A stretch of DNA of 64,000 bases. Source: an uncultured Clostridia bacterium (GTDB taxonomy: Bacteria; Bacillota; Clostridia; Christensenellales; Borkfalkiaceae). The position numbers and the translations under genes were made by a program. Positions 33,579 through 43,300 of this stretch are shown here, in pieces (position 1 is the stretch's first letter; each line of letters opens with the position of its first letter). The notes below the pieces were generated by a model, which was given only the letters and a program-made list of their open reading frames with translations, was not told the DNA's origin and did no database searches. The stretch covers positions 1 through 64,000 of the forward strand of contig CANQET010000007.1 in NCBI GenBank assembly GCA_947595585.1, read 5' to 3'.

Positions 33579-34982
33579 TTAAGAATGGGTGATGCGAGGT
33601 TCGGTGAGCAGCAGCGGATCGAGCACTTCGTCGAGCTTCTCGGCGTCCATGAGGCCTTCGCGGAGGACGATCTCCTTGATGGGCTCCCCCGTCTTCAGGG
33701 ATTCCTTGGCGATCTCGGCCGCCTTGAGGTAGCCGATGTAGGGGTTGAGGGCCGTCACGATGCCCACACTGCGCTTGACCCATTCGGCACAGCGTTCGCG
33801 GTTGGCTTCGATGCCCACGATGCAGTTTTCCGAGAGGGTGCGCACCGCCCCCGTAAGCGCACGGAGTGATTCGAAGAGCTGGTAGAAGATGACGGGTTCG
33901 AAGGCGTTGAGCTCGAGCTGTCCCGCCTCGGCCGCCATGGTGACCGTGACATCGTGCCCGATGACGAGGAAGGCGACCTGGTTGACGACTTCGGGGATGA
34001 CGGGGTTGATCTTCCCCGGCATGATGGAGGAGCCGTTTTGCTTGGCGGGCAGGATGATCTCGCCGAGACCCGTGCGGGGGCCGCTCGACATGAGCCGAAG
34101 GTCGCTCGACATCTTGGAGAGGTTGACGGCAAGCGCCTTGAGCGTCCCCGAGACGGCGGCAAAACAATCGACGTTCTGCGTCCCGTCGAAGAGGTCTTCG
34201 GCACGCTGCAAGTTTTCCCCCGTGAGCCGCGCGAGCTCCTCGGTGATGTGGGCGAAGTACTCCTCCCGCGCATTGATAGCCGTCCCGATGGCCGTCGCAC
34301 CCATATTGATCGTGCGCATCTCGGCAAGGGACGTCTCGATGCGGTCCTTGGAGCGTGCGATCGCCGTCGCAAAGGCGCGGAAGGCCTGCCCGAGCCGCAT
34401 GGGGACGGCGTCCTGCAGCTGCGTGCGGCCCATCTTGAGGATCCCGTCGAATTCTTTCGCCTTCGCAAGGAGGGCGGCGTGAAGTTTTTTGAGTTCGCAG
34501 AGAAGTTCTGCCGCAAGCGAGAGCACGGTGAGCTTGCCCGCGGTGGGGATGACGTCGTTCGTCGATTGCTCCATGTTGACGTCGTCGTTGGGGCTTATGA
34601 TGGAATAATCTCCCTTTTTGCCGCCGAGCTTTTCGATGGCGATGTTGGCGATGACTTCGTTGACGTTCATGTTCGCCGAAGTCCCCGCCCCGCCTTGTAC
34701 GGCGTCGACGATGAAGTCTTTTCTGTGCTTGCCGTGGAGGATCTCATCGCAGGCGGCGATGATCGCATCTGCCTTTTCGCGGGCGAGGAGGCCGTGATCT
34801 TCGTTGACCTTGGCGGCCGCCTTTTTGATGATCACCACGTTGCGCACGAAAGCAAACGTGAGTTTCGTTCCCGTAATTTCGAAATTTTCCTTGGCCCGAA
34901 GGGTCTGGATCCCGTAGTACGCGCCGCTGTCGATGGAAAGATCGCCCACGGAATCGTGCTCGGTACGGAATTCCTTTTCCAT
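33579..34982 (-). CDS. aspA: Aspartate ammonia-lyase
   Basis: 467 residues from the ATG at 34982 (GGAGA 10 nt upstream). Fumarase/aspartase superfamily signature GSSIMPGKINPVIPEVVNQ, plus GGAGTSANMNVNEVIAN and the STNDVIPTA segment. Aspartase is favoured over fumarase by the start EFRTEHDSVGDL and the NPVIPE wording. It interconverts aspartate and fumarate plus ammonia. With the malic enzyme 2 kb away it could feed fumarate/malate/pyruvate metabolism. Confidence 0.9.
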   Translation of the reverse strand: MEKEFRTEHDSVGDLSIDSGAYYGIQTLRAKENFEITGTKLTFAFVRNVVIIKKAAAKVNEDHGLLAREKADAIIAACDEILHGKHRKDFIVDAVQGGAGTSANMNVNEVIANIAIEKLGGKKGDYSIISPNDDVNMEQSTNDVIPTAGKLTVLSLAAELLCELKKLHAALLAKAKEFDGILKMGRTQLQDAVPMRLGQAFRAFATAIARSKDRIETSLAEMRTINMGATAIGTAINAREEYFAHITEELARLTGENLQRAEDLFDGTQNVDCFAAVSGTLKALAVNLSKMSSDLRLMSSGPRTGLGEIILPAKQNGSSIMPGKINPVIPEVVNQVAFLVIGHDVTVTMAAEAGQLELNAFEPVIFYQLFESLRALTGAVRTLSENCIVGIEANRERCAEWVKRSVGIVTALNPYIGYLKAAEIAKESLKTGEPIKEIVLREGLMDAEKLDEVLDPLLLTEPRITHS

Positions 34983-35020
34983 AGCGTTATGTCTCCGCAT
35001 TGTTGAAAAATATTGTTACC

Positions 35021-35049
35021 ATTATACACTTCCGCCTCGCACTCGTCAA
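35021..35049 (-). promoter_or_regulatory. Sigma-A promoter of aspA
   Basis: Minus strand TTGACG, 17-nt spacer, TATAAT, about 38 nt before the start. Confidence 0.8.
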
Positions 35050-35152
35050 CATTTTTTCATAAATTTTACCGCAAAAGAGCAGGGTTTTTGGCAAGAAGGG
35101 GGGAGGGACGCATACAATGGAGCAAGGTATCTTCACCTTACGGAGGAAATTT

Positions 35153-35407
35153 ATGTGTAATTGTAATAACGGCATCGGCTGTGCCCTCATGGGCGGCATC
35201 ACGAATGCGATCTCCAACCTCTTCTCGACGGCCCCCTACTGCGGCAATAACAACACGGGCTGCGGGTGCAACGGAAATAACACAGGCTGCGGCTGTAACG
35301 GAAATAACAACACGGGCTGCGGGTGTATGGCATACGATCCCTACTACATGCAGCAATACGGGCTTCCCATCGGCACGGGCTGCGGCTGCGGATGCAGCGG
35401 GACCTGA
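35153..35407 (+). CDS. Small Cys/Gly/Asn-rich repeat protein, unknown
   Basis: 84 residues from the ATG at 35153 (CGGAGG, 7 nt). It starts MCNCNNGIGCALMGG, has a short mixed segment (ITNAISNLFS), then three repeats of the type NNTGCGC(N/G) between residues 40 and 65, and ends GTGCGCGCSGT. It has about 15 cysteines, most as CGC. CATACAAT at 35110-35117 resembles a sigma-E minus-10. Such composition is seen in spore coat/exosporium-like proteins and metal-binding proteins; I know no family. A strong terminator follows immediately. Confidence 0.75.
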   Translation: MCNCNNGIGCALMGGITNAISNLFSTAPYCGNNNTGCGCNGNNTGCGCNGNNNTGCGCMAYDPYYMQQYGLPIGTGCGCGCSGT

Positions 35408-35413
35408 ATTTTT

Positions 35414-35442
35414 TGCGGCGCCGCGCCTGTCGCGGCGCCGCA
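35414..35442. terminator. Terminator of the Cys-rich gene
   Basis: TGCGGCGCCGCG / CGCGGCGCCGCA with a 5-nt loop, followed by CTTTCTTTC. Confidence 0.85.
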
Positions 35443-35493
35443 CTTTCTTTCAAACCCTATACGGCCTTCCCCAAAAAAATGCATTGAAATCTC

Positions 35494-35522
35494 TTGCCAT
35501 TCCGCGGGGCGAATGCTATAAT
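35494..35522 (+). promoter_or_regulatory. Sigma-A promoter of the yitT-luxS-malic enzyme operon
   Basis: TTGCCA, 17-nt spacer, TATAAT, 34 nt before the yitT start. Confidence 0.8.
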
Positions 35523-35556
35523 AGTATCCGCGCGGTCGACGCGCGCGGAGAACACT

Positions 35557-36609
35557 ATGAAGCAAAAGAAAGAGAAAAAGCAGAGGCACCTCAAGAAGCC
35601 GACGCGGCGCCAGGTGCTGCGCTTTTTGCTCAACAGTCTCATCATCGTATTCGGGAATGCGGTCGCCGCAGCGGCCTCGGCCTTCTTCATCGGGCCCAAC
35701 CACTTCGTCATGGGCGGCACGACGGGCTTCGGCATCTTCGTCGAAAACGTGCTCACGAGATACACCACCTTCAGCGAAACGGCCACCCTTTGGGCACGCA
35801 ATATCGCCGTCTACGCCATCAACATCACCCTCTTTATCGTGGGTGCCATTCTGCTCGGGAAGAAACTCGTCGTCACGACGCTCGCGGGCACCTTGCTCTA
35901 TCCTTCCTTTTTGAGCCTCTTTACCCTCGCCAACAACGTCTATTTAGATGCCCATGCGGGGCAGCCCGTCGCCTCGGAGGATCCCATGCTCGCCGCGTTC
36001 ATGGGGGCGCTGCTCTTCGGCTTCGGCGTGGGCATCGTCATCCGCGTGGGCGCCTCGACGGGCGGCACGGATATCCCTGCCCTCATCTTTCATAAACTCT
36101 TTGCGACGCCCGTCTCCGTCACGCTCTGGATCTGCGATTTCACGATCGTCGCCCTCAACCTCATCGCGGTGGATATCGACCGCATCCTCTACGGCGTCGT
36201 CATCACGCTCATCTCTTCCGTCGTCGTGGACAAGGTCACGCCCATCGGCATGCGGAGGACGCAGGTGAAGATCGTAAGTGCGCACTATAAGGAGATCCGC
36301 GATATGATCCTCACGAAGATCAGCCGCGGCGTCACCGTGCTCTACGGGCAGACGGGCTACCTCAAAAAGGATTGCCATATGCTGCTCACCGTCATCTCCC
36401 ACCGCCAGCTCGTCACGCTCAAGGCGGAGGTGCGGAAGATCGACCCCGAGGCCTTCATGACGATCTCGGTCGTCTCCGAAGTCCGCGGACGGGGCTTCCA
36501 ATCGGAGGGGGTGGAATTCCTGCTCCCCCGCGAAAAAGAGGAGAACGCCCTGCCGCCCGCACCCGATACGGAGGAAGAACATGCAGAAGATCGACAGCTT
36601 CAAAATTGA
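35557..36609 (+). CDS. YitT family membrane protein (DUF161-DUF2179)
   Basis: 350 residues. Basic N-terminus, five to six helices with the family motifs GGTTGFGIF and GASTGGTDI, then a cytosolic DUF2179 domain (ISRGVTVLYGQTGYLKKDCH). YitT proteins are common in Firmicutes; transport of a small solute is presumed, the substrate is not established. Heads an operon with luxS, which starts 29 nt before its stop. Confidence 0.88.
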   Translation: MKQKKEKKQRHLKKPTRRQVLRFLLNSLIIVFGNAVAAAASAFFIGPNHFVMGGTTGFGIFVENVLTRYTTFSETATLWARNIAVYAINITLFIVGAILLGKKLVVTTLAGTLLYPSFLSLFTLANNVYLDAHAGQPVASEDPMLAAFMGALLFGFGVGIVIRVGASTGGTDIPALIFHKLFATPVSVTLWICDFTIVALNLIAVDIDRILYGVVITLISSVVVDKVTPIGMRRTQVKIVSAHYKEIRDMILTKISRGVTVLYGQTGYLKKDCHMLLTVISHRQLVTLKAEVRKIDPEAFMTISVVSEVRGRGFQSEGVEFLLPREKEENALPPAPDTEEEHAEDRQLQN

Positions 36610-37063
36610 TCACACCCGCCTGCTCCCCGGGCTCTACGTCTCCCGCCGCGACCGCAAGCTCATGACGGCCGTCACGACCTTCGATCTCCGCTTCACGGCG
36701 CCCAACCGCGAACCGCCCATCGACGTCCCCGCCCTGCATACCATCGAGCACCTCGGCGCGACCTTCCTCCGCAATTCCAAACGCGGCGACGACATCGTCT
36801 ATTTCGGGCCGATGGGGTGCAGAACGGGCTTTTATCTCGTCATGTTCGGGCGCCTCGAACCGCAGGACGTCTACCCGCTCATCGTGCAGATGTGCGCATT
36901 CATTGAAAATTACGAAGGGGAGATCCCGGGGGCAACGGAAAAGGAGTGCGGCAACTTCCGCGAACAGAACCTCGAGCTCGCCCGCTACTATGCTTCCCGC
37001 TACCACGATGCGCTCGGGGAGCGCCGTTTTACCTATCCCGATCCCAAGGAGGATGAAGAATGA
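36581..37063 (+). CDS. luxS: S-ribosylhomocysteine lyase LuxS
   Basis: 160 residues. Metal site H53-T-I-E56-H57 (HTIEHLGA) and C123 in KECGNF; catalytic Cys80 in GPMGCRTGFY. It cleaves S-ribosylhomocysteine to homocysteine and DPD, the precursor of autoinducer-2, and completes the activated-methyl cycle. The reading frame overlaps both neighbours (28-29 nt with yitT, 4 nt with the malic enzyme), so translation is coupled. Confidence 0.96.
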   Translation: MQKIDSFKIDHTRLLPGLYVSRRDRKLMTAVTTFDLRFTAPNREPPIDVPALHTIEHLGATFLRNSKRGDDIVYFGPMGCRTGFYLVMFGRLEPQDVYPLIVQMCAFIENYEGEIPGATEKECGNFREQNLELARYYASRYHDALGERRFTYPDPKEDEE

Positions 37064-38232
37064 ACTACCGCGAAGAATCCCTCAAAAAACACGCACAGTG
37101 GCGGGGAAAGATCGAAGTCGTGCCCCGCGTCGAAGTCGATAGCCGCGAAAAGCTCTCCCTCGCCTATACCCCCGGCGTCGCAGAGCCCTGCCTCGCCATC
37201 CAAAAGGACCCCGAGAAGAGCTTCGAGCTCACCCGCCGTTGGAATACGGTACCCGTCATCACCGACGGCACCGCCGTCCTCGGCCTCGGCGACATCGGCC
37301 CCGAAGCGGGTATGCCCGTGATGGAGGGCAAGTGCGCCCTCTTCAAGGCCTTCGGCGACGTCGACGCCATCCCGCTCTGCATCAGATCGAAAGACCCCGA
37401 TGAGATCGTCCGCACGATCGAACTTCTCGCGGGCTCCTTTGGCGGCATCAACCTCGAAGATATCGCGGCCCCCCGCTGTTTCGAGATCGAGGAGCGGCTC
37501 ATCAACGACCTCGAGATCCCCGTCTTCCACGACGACCAGCACGGCACCGCGATCGTCACGGCGGCGGCGCTGATGAGCGCCCTCAGGATCGTCGGAAAGA
37601 AGCTCGAGACCCTGCATATCGTCATCAACGGGGCAGGGGCGGCGGGCATCGCCATCGCCAAATTCCTGCTCAAGATGCACGTGGAAGACATCATCCTCTG
37701 CGACAGGCAGGGCATCCTCTGCGAAGAAGACGGCGCGCTTACCGCGGCCAAGGCCGAGATCGCGGCGCTCACCAACCGCGAGCATAGGAAAGGCAGCCTT
37801 GCCGACGCCATGCGGGGGGCAGACGTATTTATCGGCGTCTCGGGCCCCAACTGCGTCACCAAGGAGATGGTCGCCTCCATGGCGGAGAAGGCCGTCGTCT
37901 TCGCCTGTGCCAATCCCACCCCCGAAATTTCCTATGAAGACGCCTTGGCGGCCGGGGCTGCCGTCGTCGGGACGGGCTCCTCGGAGAAGCCCAACCAGAT
38001 CAACAACGTCCTCGTCTTCCCGGGGCTCTTCCGCGGCGCCTTGGATGTGCGCGCGAAGAAGATCAACTTCGATATGATGTATGCGGCCGCCAAGGCCATC
38101 GCATCCTGTATCGGCGAAGCCGCCCTTCGCCCCGATCATATCCTGCCCTATGCCTACGATCTGCGTTCGCATAAGGCCGTCGCGGAGGCCGTCTCGGAGG
38201 CCGCAAGAAAGAGCGGCGTCGCCCGCCTTTGA
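37060..38232 (+). CDS. Malic enzyme (malate dehydrogenase, decarboxylating)
   Basis: 390 residues, the short bacterial NAD(P) form. YTPGVAEPC, GTAVLGLGDIGPEAGMPVMEGK, the metal/catalytic segment HDDQHGTAIVTAAAL, and the Rossmann loop INGAGAAGIAIAKFL. It oxidises malate to pyruvate and CO2. The ATG overlaps the luxS stop. Cofactor preference cannot be decided by eye. Confidence 0.93.
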   Translation: MNYREESLKKHAQWRGKIEVVPRVEVDSREKLSLAYTPGVAEPCLAIQKDPEKSFELTRRWNTVPVITDGTAVLGLGDIGPEAGMPVMEGKCALFKAFGDVDAIPLCIRSKDPDEIVRTIELLAGSFGGINLEDIAAPRCFEIEERLINDLEIPVFHDDQHGTAIVTAAALMSALRIVGKKLETLHIVINGAGAAGIAIAKFLLKMHVEDIILCDRQGILCEEDGALTAAKAEIAALTNREHRKGSLADAMRGADVFIGVSGPNCVTKEMVASMAEKAVVFACANPTPEISYEDALAAGAAVVGTGSSEKPNQINNVLVFPGLFRGALDVRAKKINFDMMYAAAKAIASCIGEAALRPDHILPYAYDLRSHKAVAEAVSEAARKSGVARL

Positions 38233-38259
38233 AAACTTCGCAAAAGCGCGGCGAAACGG

Positions 38260-38288
38260 TTGACGAAATCCTCGGAATAAGGTACAAT
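38260..38288 (+). promoter_or_regulatory. Sigma-A promoter of prs
   Basis: TTGACG, 17-nt spacer, TACAAT. Confidence 0.75.
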
Positions 38289-38325
38289 AAAGAGGCAAAA
38301 AAAATTTCACATAAGGAACGCGGGC

Positions 38326-39273
38326 ATGATCACACACGGCAACGAAATCAAGCTGTTTGCGGGCAACTCCAACCTTCCCCTCGCGCGAGCGATCGCTGCG
38401 AAGCTCAACACGAGCCTCGGGGATGTCGAAGTCACCAAGTTCTCGGATGGGGAGACCTCCGTCCATATCGCCGAAACGGTACGCGGGCGGGATCTCTTCA
38501 TCATCCAGTCCACCGCCGCTCCCGTCAACGATAATTTGATGGAACTCCTCATCATGATCGATGCGGCCAAGCGGGCTTCGGCGGGAAGAGTTACGGCCGT
38601 CATGCCGTATTTCGGCTATGCGCGGCAAGATCGCAAGGCGCGTTCCCGCGATCCCATCACGGCAAAGCTCGTGGCCGATCTTCTCACCTCGGCGGGGGCC
38701 GACCGTGTGCTCACGATGGACCTCCACGCCGCCCAGATCCAGGGGTTCTTCAATATCCCCGTAGATAACTTGCTCGGGGGGCCTCTGCTCTATAATTACT
38801 ACGCAGACCGCCTCGACGACGACTTCATCGTCGTCTCCCCCGATATCGGCTCGGTCAACCGCTCGCGCAAAGTTGCGGAGCGCCTCGGCTGCCCGCTCGC
38901 CATCATCGATAAGCGCCGCCCCAAGGCCAACGTAATGGAAGTCATGAATATCATCGGCAGCGTCGCGGGGAAGAAGTGTTTGCTCGTCGACGATATGATC
39001 GATACGGCGGGGACGATCGTACAGGGCGCACAGGCCCTCGTGGATGCGGGCGCCAAGGAGATCAAGGCATGCTGTACGCACGCGGTGCTCTCGGGCCCTG
39101 CCGTCGAACGGCTCGCCGCCTCCCCGATCGACGAGCTCGTGATGCTCGATACCATCCAGCTCCCGCCCGAAAAACTTCTTCCCAAGATGAAGATCCTCTC
39201 GGTCGCGGAGATCTTCGCCGCGGCGATCGAGAACGTCTATCTCGATAAGCCGATGAGCAAGATCTACGATTGA
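38326..39273 (+). CDS. prs: Ribose-phosphate pyrophosphokinase
   Basis: 315 residues. [16 protein letters not shown] start, flexible loop [32 protein letters not shown] and PRPP-binding loop [13 protein letters not shown]. It makes PRPP from ribose 5-phosphate and ATP. The class I bacterial form, normal length. Followed by repeat island 3. Confidence 0.97.
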   Translation: MITHGNEIKLFAGNSNLPLARAIAAKLNTSLGDVEVTKFSDGETSVHIAETVRGRDLFIIQSTAAPVNDNLMELLIMIDAAKRASAGRVTAVMPYFGYARQDRKARSRDPITAKLVADLLTSAGADRVLTMDLHAAQIQGFFNIPVDNLLGGPLLYNYYADRLDDDFIVVSPDIGSVNRSRKVAERLGCPLAIIDKRRPKANVMEVMNIIGSVAGKKCLLVDDMIDTAGTIVQGAQALVDAGAKEIKACCTHAVLSGPAVERLAASPIDELVMLDTIQLPPEKLLPKMKILSVAEIFAAAIENVYLDKPMSKIYD

Positions 39274-39279
39274 GAAAAC

Positions 39280-39660
39280 CGTACCCCCTCCATCGGAGAA
39301 CGGAAAACCGCCCCCCCCATCGGAGAACAGAAAACCGTACCCCCTCCATCGGAGAACGGAAACCGTACCCCCTCCATCGGAGAACGGAAACCGTACCCCC
39401 TCCATCGGAGGGGGGGTAGGGGGGTGGGTGGAATACGACCGAGCCCATCTTCAGCGTCCTCATCCCGACCGAGGCGTAGCCGAGGGAGCGGATCTTAAGA
39501 TACACTCGCTACGCTACTTCGCGCTACGCGCTCGTGCCGTGCTTCGATAAACAATAGAAGTCTCGCACGGGGCGGTATGAGGAGGGACTGCGTACTTGCC
39601 TATCTTCCGCCCCACCCCCTTGATCCCCCTCCCACGGAGGGGGTAGAAGGACTTCGTATC
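39280..39660. repeat. Repeat island 3
   Basis: Starts with five tandem units of about 28-30 bp (core CCGTACCCCCTCCATCGGAG then AACGGAAA) at 39280-39410, then the CCATCGGAGGGGGGGTAGGG module, TTAAGATACACTCGCTACGC, the CGTGCCGTGCTTCGATAAAC module, GGACTGCGTACTTGCC and CCCCTCCCACGGAGGGGGT. After it, AGCAGTAATTCATTCACAA is repeated twice (39665-39701). The 477-nt gap between prs and pth holds nothing else. Confidence 0.8.
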
Positions 39661-39750
39661 CCAAAGCAGTAATTCATTCACAAGCAGTAATTCATTCACA
39701 AAAACGCATGCCGCCGCGATGAGCGGCGGTTTTTCCATCGGCAGGTAACT

Positions 39751-40314
39751 ATGTTCTTGATCGTCGGCCTCGGCAATCCCGAGGAAAAATACGCAAAGAC
39801 CTTCCACAATATGGGCTTTCTCGCCGCGGCGGACTGCGCCGCGCTGCTTCACGCAAAATTCAAAAAAAAGGAGTGCGAAGCGAGCGTCGCCGAGGCCTAT
39901 CTCGCGGGCGAAAAGGTCATCATCGCCCGTCCGCTCACCTATATGAACAGCTCGGGCAGGGCGGTAAAACAGCTCATGAAAAAGTATAAGATCGAGGAGC
40001 GCGGCCTTGTCGTCATCTATGATGACTACGATCTCCCCAAGGGGCATGTACGCATCCGTCCCTCGGGCAGCGCGGGCACGCACAACGGCATGCGCTCGAT
40101 CATCGCCGAGACGGGTCTTTCGGCCTTTGCGCGCATCCGCATCGGCATCCGCGACGAAGAGGCGAGCATTCCGCTCATCGATTACGTGCTCTCCGAAGTG
40201 CGTAAGGAGGACTACGACCTCTTCGCATCTGCCTGCAAACGTGCGGCGGAGGCGGCGGCCGCGATCGCCTCGGGTACGCCTTTCGACCTTGTCATGACGA
40301 AATATAACGGTTGA
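39751..40314 (+). CDS. pth: Peptidyl-tRNA hydrolase
   Basis: 187 residues. FLIVGLGNPEEKYAKTFHNMGF with catalytic His in FHNMG, PLTYMNSSGRAV, DDYDLPKGHVRIRPSGSAG and HNGMRSI. It frees tRNA from drop-off peptidyl-tRNA. Three nt separate it from mfd, the common pth-mfd pair of Firmicutes. Confidence 0.97.
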   Translation: MFLIVGLGNPEEKYAKTFHNMGFLAAADCAALLHAKFKKKECEASVAEAYLAGEKVIIARPLTYMNSSGRAVKQLMKKYKIEERGLVVIYDDYDLPKGHVRIRPSGSAGTHNGMRSIIAETGLSAFARIRIGIRDEEASIPLIDYVLSEVRKEDYDLFASACKRAAEAAAAIASGTPFDLVMTKYNG

Positions 40315-40317
40315 TCC

Positions 40318-43300
40318 ATGCAGTTTTTTACCTTTCAGCGCCTCGGCGGGGACTATCCCGCGCTCGGTGCAGACTTAAATCTCGGCGTCCCCACGGCAGT
40401 CTTCGGGTTGGGCGACGCCGAAAAATATCTTGTGGCGGCGATGACGGAGCGCAGGATCGTGTATATCACGGCGGATGCGCTCTCGGCGCAGCATGCGCAA
40501 GCGGCGATCTCGGTGCTCTCGGGCAAGCGCTGCGCCCTGCTCTCCGCAAAGGATGAAGTGCTCACCTACCGCAAGGCGCTCTCGCGGGATGCGCTCTACC
40601 GCCGTCTCACCGCGCTCTACGAATGGGAGAGCGGGGCGGAAGTCCTCGTCGCCGATATCGAAGCCCTCGCACAGCTCGTCCCAAGGCGCGTCCCCGTATG
40701 CACGCTCAAAGTGGGCGGGGAGACCGAGATGCACGGCCTCATCGAAGCCCTCGTGCGGGCGGGGTATACGCGCGGCTACGACGTCGACGGCAAGGGCGCC
40801 TTCTCGGTCCGTGGCGACATCCTCGATATCTATCCCATCAACCTTGCCCATCCCGTGCGCATCGATTTCTTCGGCGACGAAGTCGAGGCGATCAAGCCCT
40901 ACGACGAGACGACGGGGGAACGCTATCCCCAGATCGATCGCGTGGAGATCGTCGCGGCGACCGACGTCATCCTCGCAAAGGGGGAGGAGGAAAGCCTCTC
41001 CCGCATCTTCTCCGAGGAGCTCGCGCTCTCGCCCGACGCCAAGGCCTACGCCCGCCTTTCGGAGATCTTTTCCTCGATCGCGGCAGAGGGTTATACCTCG
41101 GATTTTTTGCTTCCCGTGCTCGAAGGTGCAGGCAGCTTTTTCGAAGGACTTTCCCCTGATACCATGCTCATCTTCGATGAGACCAAGCTCATCCGCGATA
41201 AGCTCAAGGGGCTGTATTCCGAGCACGCCGAACGGCACAAATTGCTATATGGGGGCGGAGAAACGGCAAAATTCTCCCTCGGGCAATACCTCCCCGAGGA
41301 GGCGTTTTCCGCGCTCGGCGGGCACCCCTGCCTCGCGCTGCAGACCTTCGCGGGCGACGTGGGATTTTTCTCTCCGCTCCGCATTTATAACCTGAAATCT
41401 ACGCCCGTCCACCGCTATCTCAATTCCCTGCCCGATCTCATCACCGATCTTCGGGTCTGGGAAAAGACGGGGTACCGTGTCCTCATTTTTTGCGGTTCGC
41501 GGGAGCGCGTGGAGCTGCTTGCCGAGCGCCTCAACGAGGACGCCGTCCCGCACACCGCCGTGCTTCCCCCGTTTGAAGCGCTTCGGGGCAACGTTTTGCT
41601 TTCCGCCACCCTCGAGCACGGATTTTTGCTCCACGATTGCAAGATCGCCGTGATCGGCACGGGGGACCTTTACACCAAGGCCGCCCCCGCCCGCAGACTG
41701 AAGCGCCGCCGCGGCGACCTCTTCGTCGCCCCCGAAGTGGGGGATTACGCCGTCCACGAGATGTACGGCGTAGGGCGCATCACGGGGACCAAGAAGATCG
41801 AGACGCAGGACGGCACCAAGGAGTACATCGCCCTCGAATACAAAGACGGGGATACCCTGTATGTGCCCGTCGAACAGATGGATATCCTCTCCAAGTACAT
41901 GGGCGGAGAGAACCCCGCGCTCTCCAAGATCGGCGGCGGGGAGTTCGAACGGGTGAAGGCCCGCGTCCGCGCTTCCCTCAGGAAGATGGCCTTCGACTTA
42001 AAACAGCTCTACGCCGAACGGCAGGAAAAGCGGGGGTACGTCTTCCCCGAATTCCGCGAGGAGATGGAGGAATTCGAGGCCGCCTTCCCCTACGAAGAGA
42101 CGGCCGATCAGCTCCAATCGGTGGCCGAGATCAAGGCGGATATGTGCTCGGAAAAGGTGATGGACCGCCTTCTCTGCGGCGACGTCGGCTTCGGGAAGAC
42201 GGAAGTCGCTCTGCGCGCCGCATATCTTTGCATCCTCGCGGGGCGGCAAGTCGCCCTCATGTGCCCGAGCACCGTGCTCTCGGAGCAGCACTTCCGCACG
42301 GCGACCGAGCGCATGGCCGTGTTCGGCGTACGCGTCGCGAGCCTCAACCGCTTCCGCACCGAAAAGGAAGTCTCCGAGACGCTCACCGCCCTCAAAAAGG
42401 GGGAAATAGACCTCGTCGTCGGCACCCACCGTCTGCTCTCGCAGGACGTCGTCTTCCGCGATTTGGGGCTTCTCATCCTCGATGAAGAACAGCGCTTCGG
42501 CGTCGAACATAAGGAAAAGATCAAGAACGTCAAGCGGGATGTGGACTGCCTCACGATGACGGCGACGCCCATCCCCCGCACACTGCATCTCTCGCTCTCG
42601 GGCATCCGCGACATCTCGACCATCCAGACGCCGCCCGTCGCCCGCCTCCCCGTGCAGACCTACGTCGCCGAAGAGACCGAGACGCTCATCCGCGACGCCT
42701 GCATCCGCGAACTTTCGCGAAAGGGGCAGATCTTCTTGCTCTACAACCGCGTGGAGACCATCGATACCTTCGCGCGGCACATCTCGGAGATCGTCCCCGA
42801 AGCGCGCGTCGCCGTCGCCCACGGGCGGATGGACCGTGCGACCCTCGACCGCAACGTCTTCGGCTTCTACCGCGGGGAATACGATCTGCTCGTGACGACG
42901 ACGATCATCGAGAACGGCATCGACCTTCCCAATGCGAACACCCTCATCGTGATCGACGCCGACCGCCTCGGCATCTCCCAGCTCTACCAGTTGCGCGGAA
43001 GAGTGGGGCGGGGCGCACGGCTCGCACACGCATATTTTACCTACAAGCCCGAAAAAGTCATGACGGCCTCGGCCGCCGAACGTCTCAAGGCCATCATGCA
43101 GTTCACCGAACTCGGCTCGGGCTTCCGCATCGCCATGCGGGATCTCGAGATCCGCGGGGCGGGGAACGTCCTCGGCGCCGAACAGCACGGGCACATGGAT
43201 AAGGTGGGCTACGAGCTCTACGCGAAGATCCTCAAGGAGGAACTCACGGGGGAGCGGCAGGAGCTCATCGATCTCGACGTCAAAGTCTCCGCCTTCCTTC

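Noticed and set aside
39280-39410. Tandem 28-30-bp units, possible CRISPR
   Set aside because: Units are contiguous with no unique spacers, and no cas gene is present.
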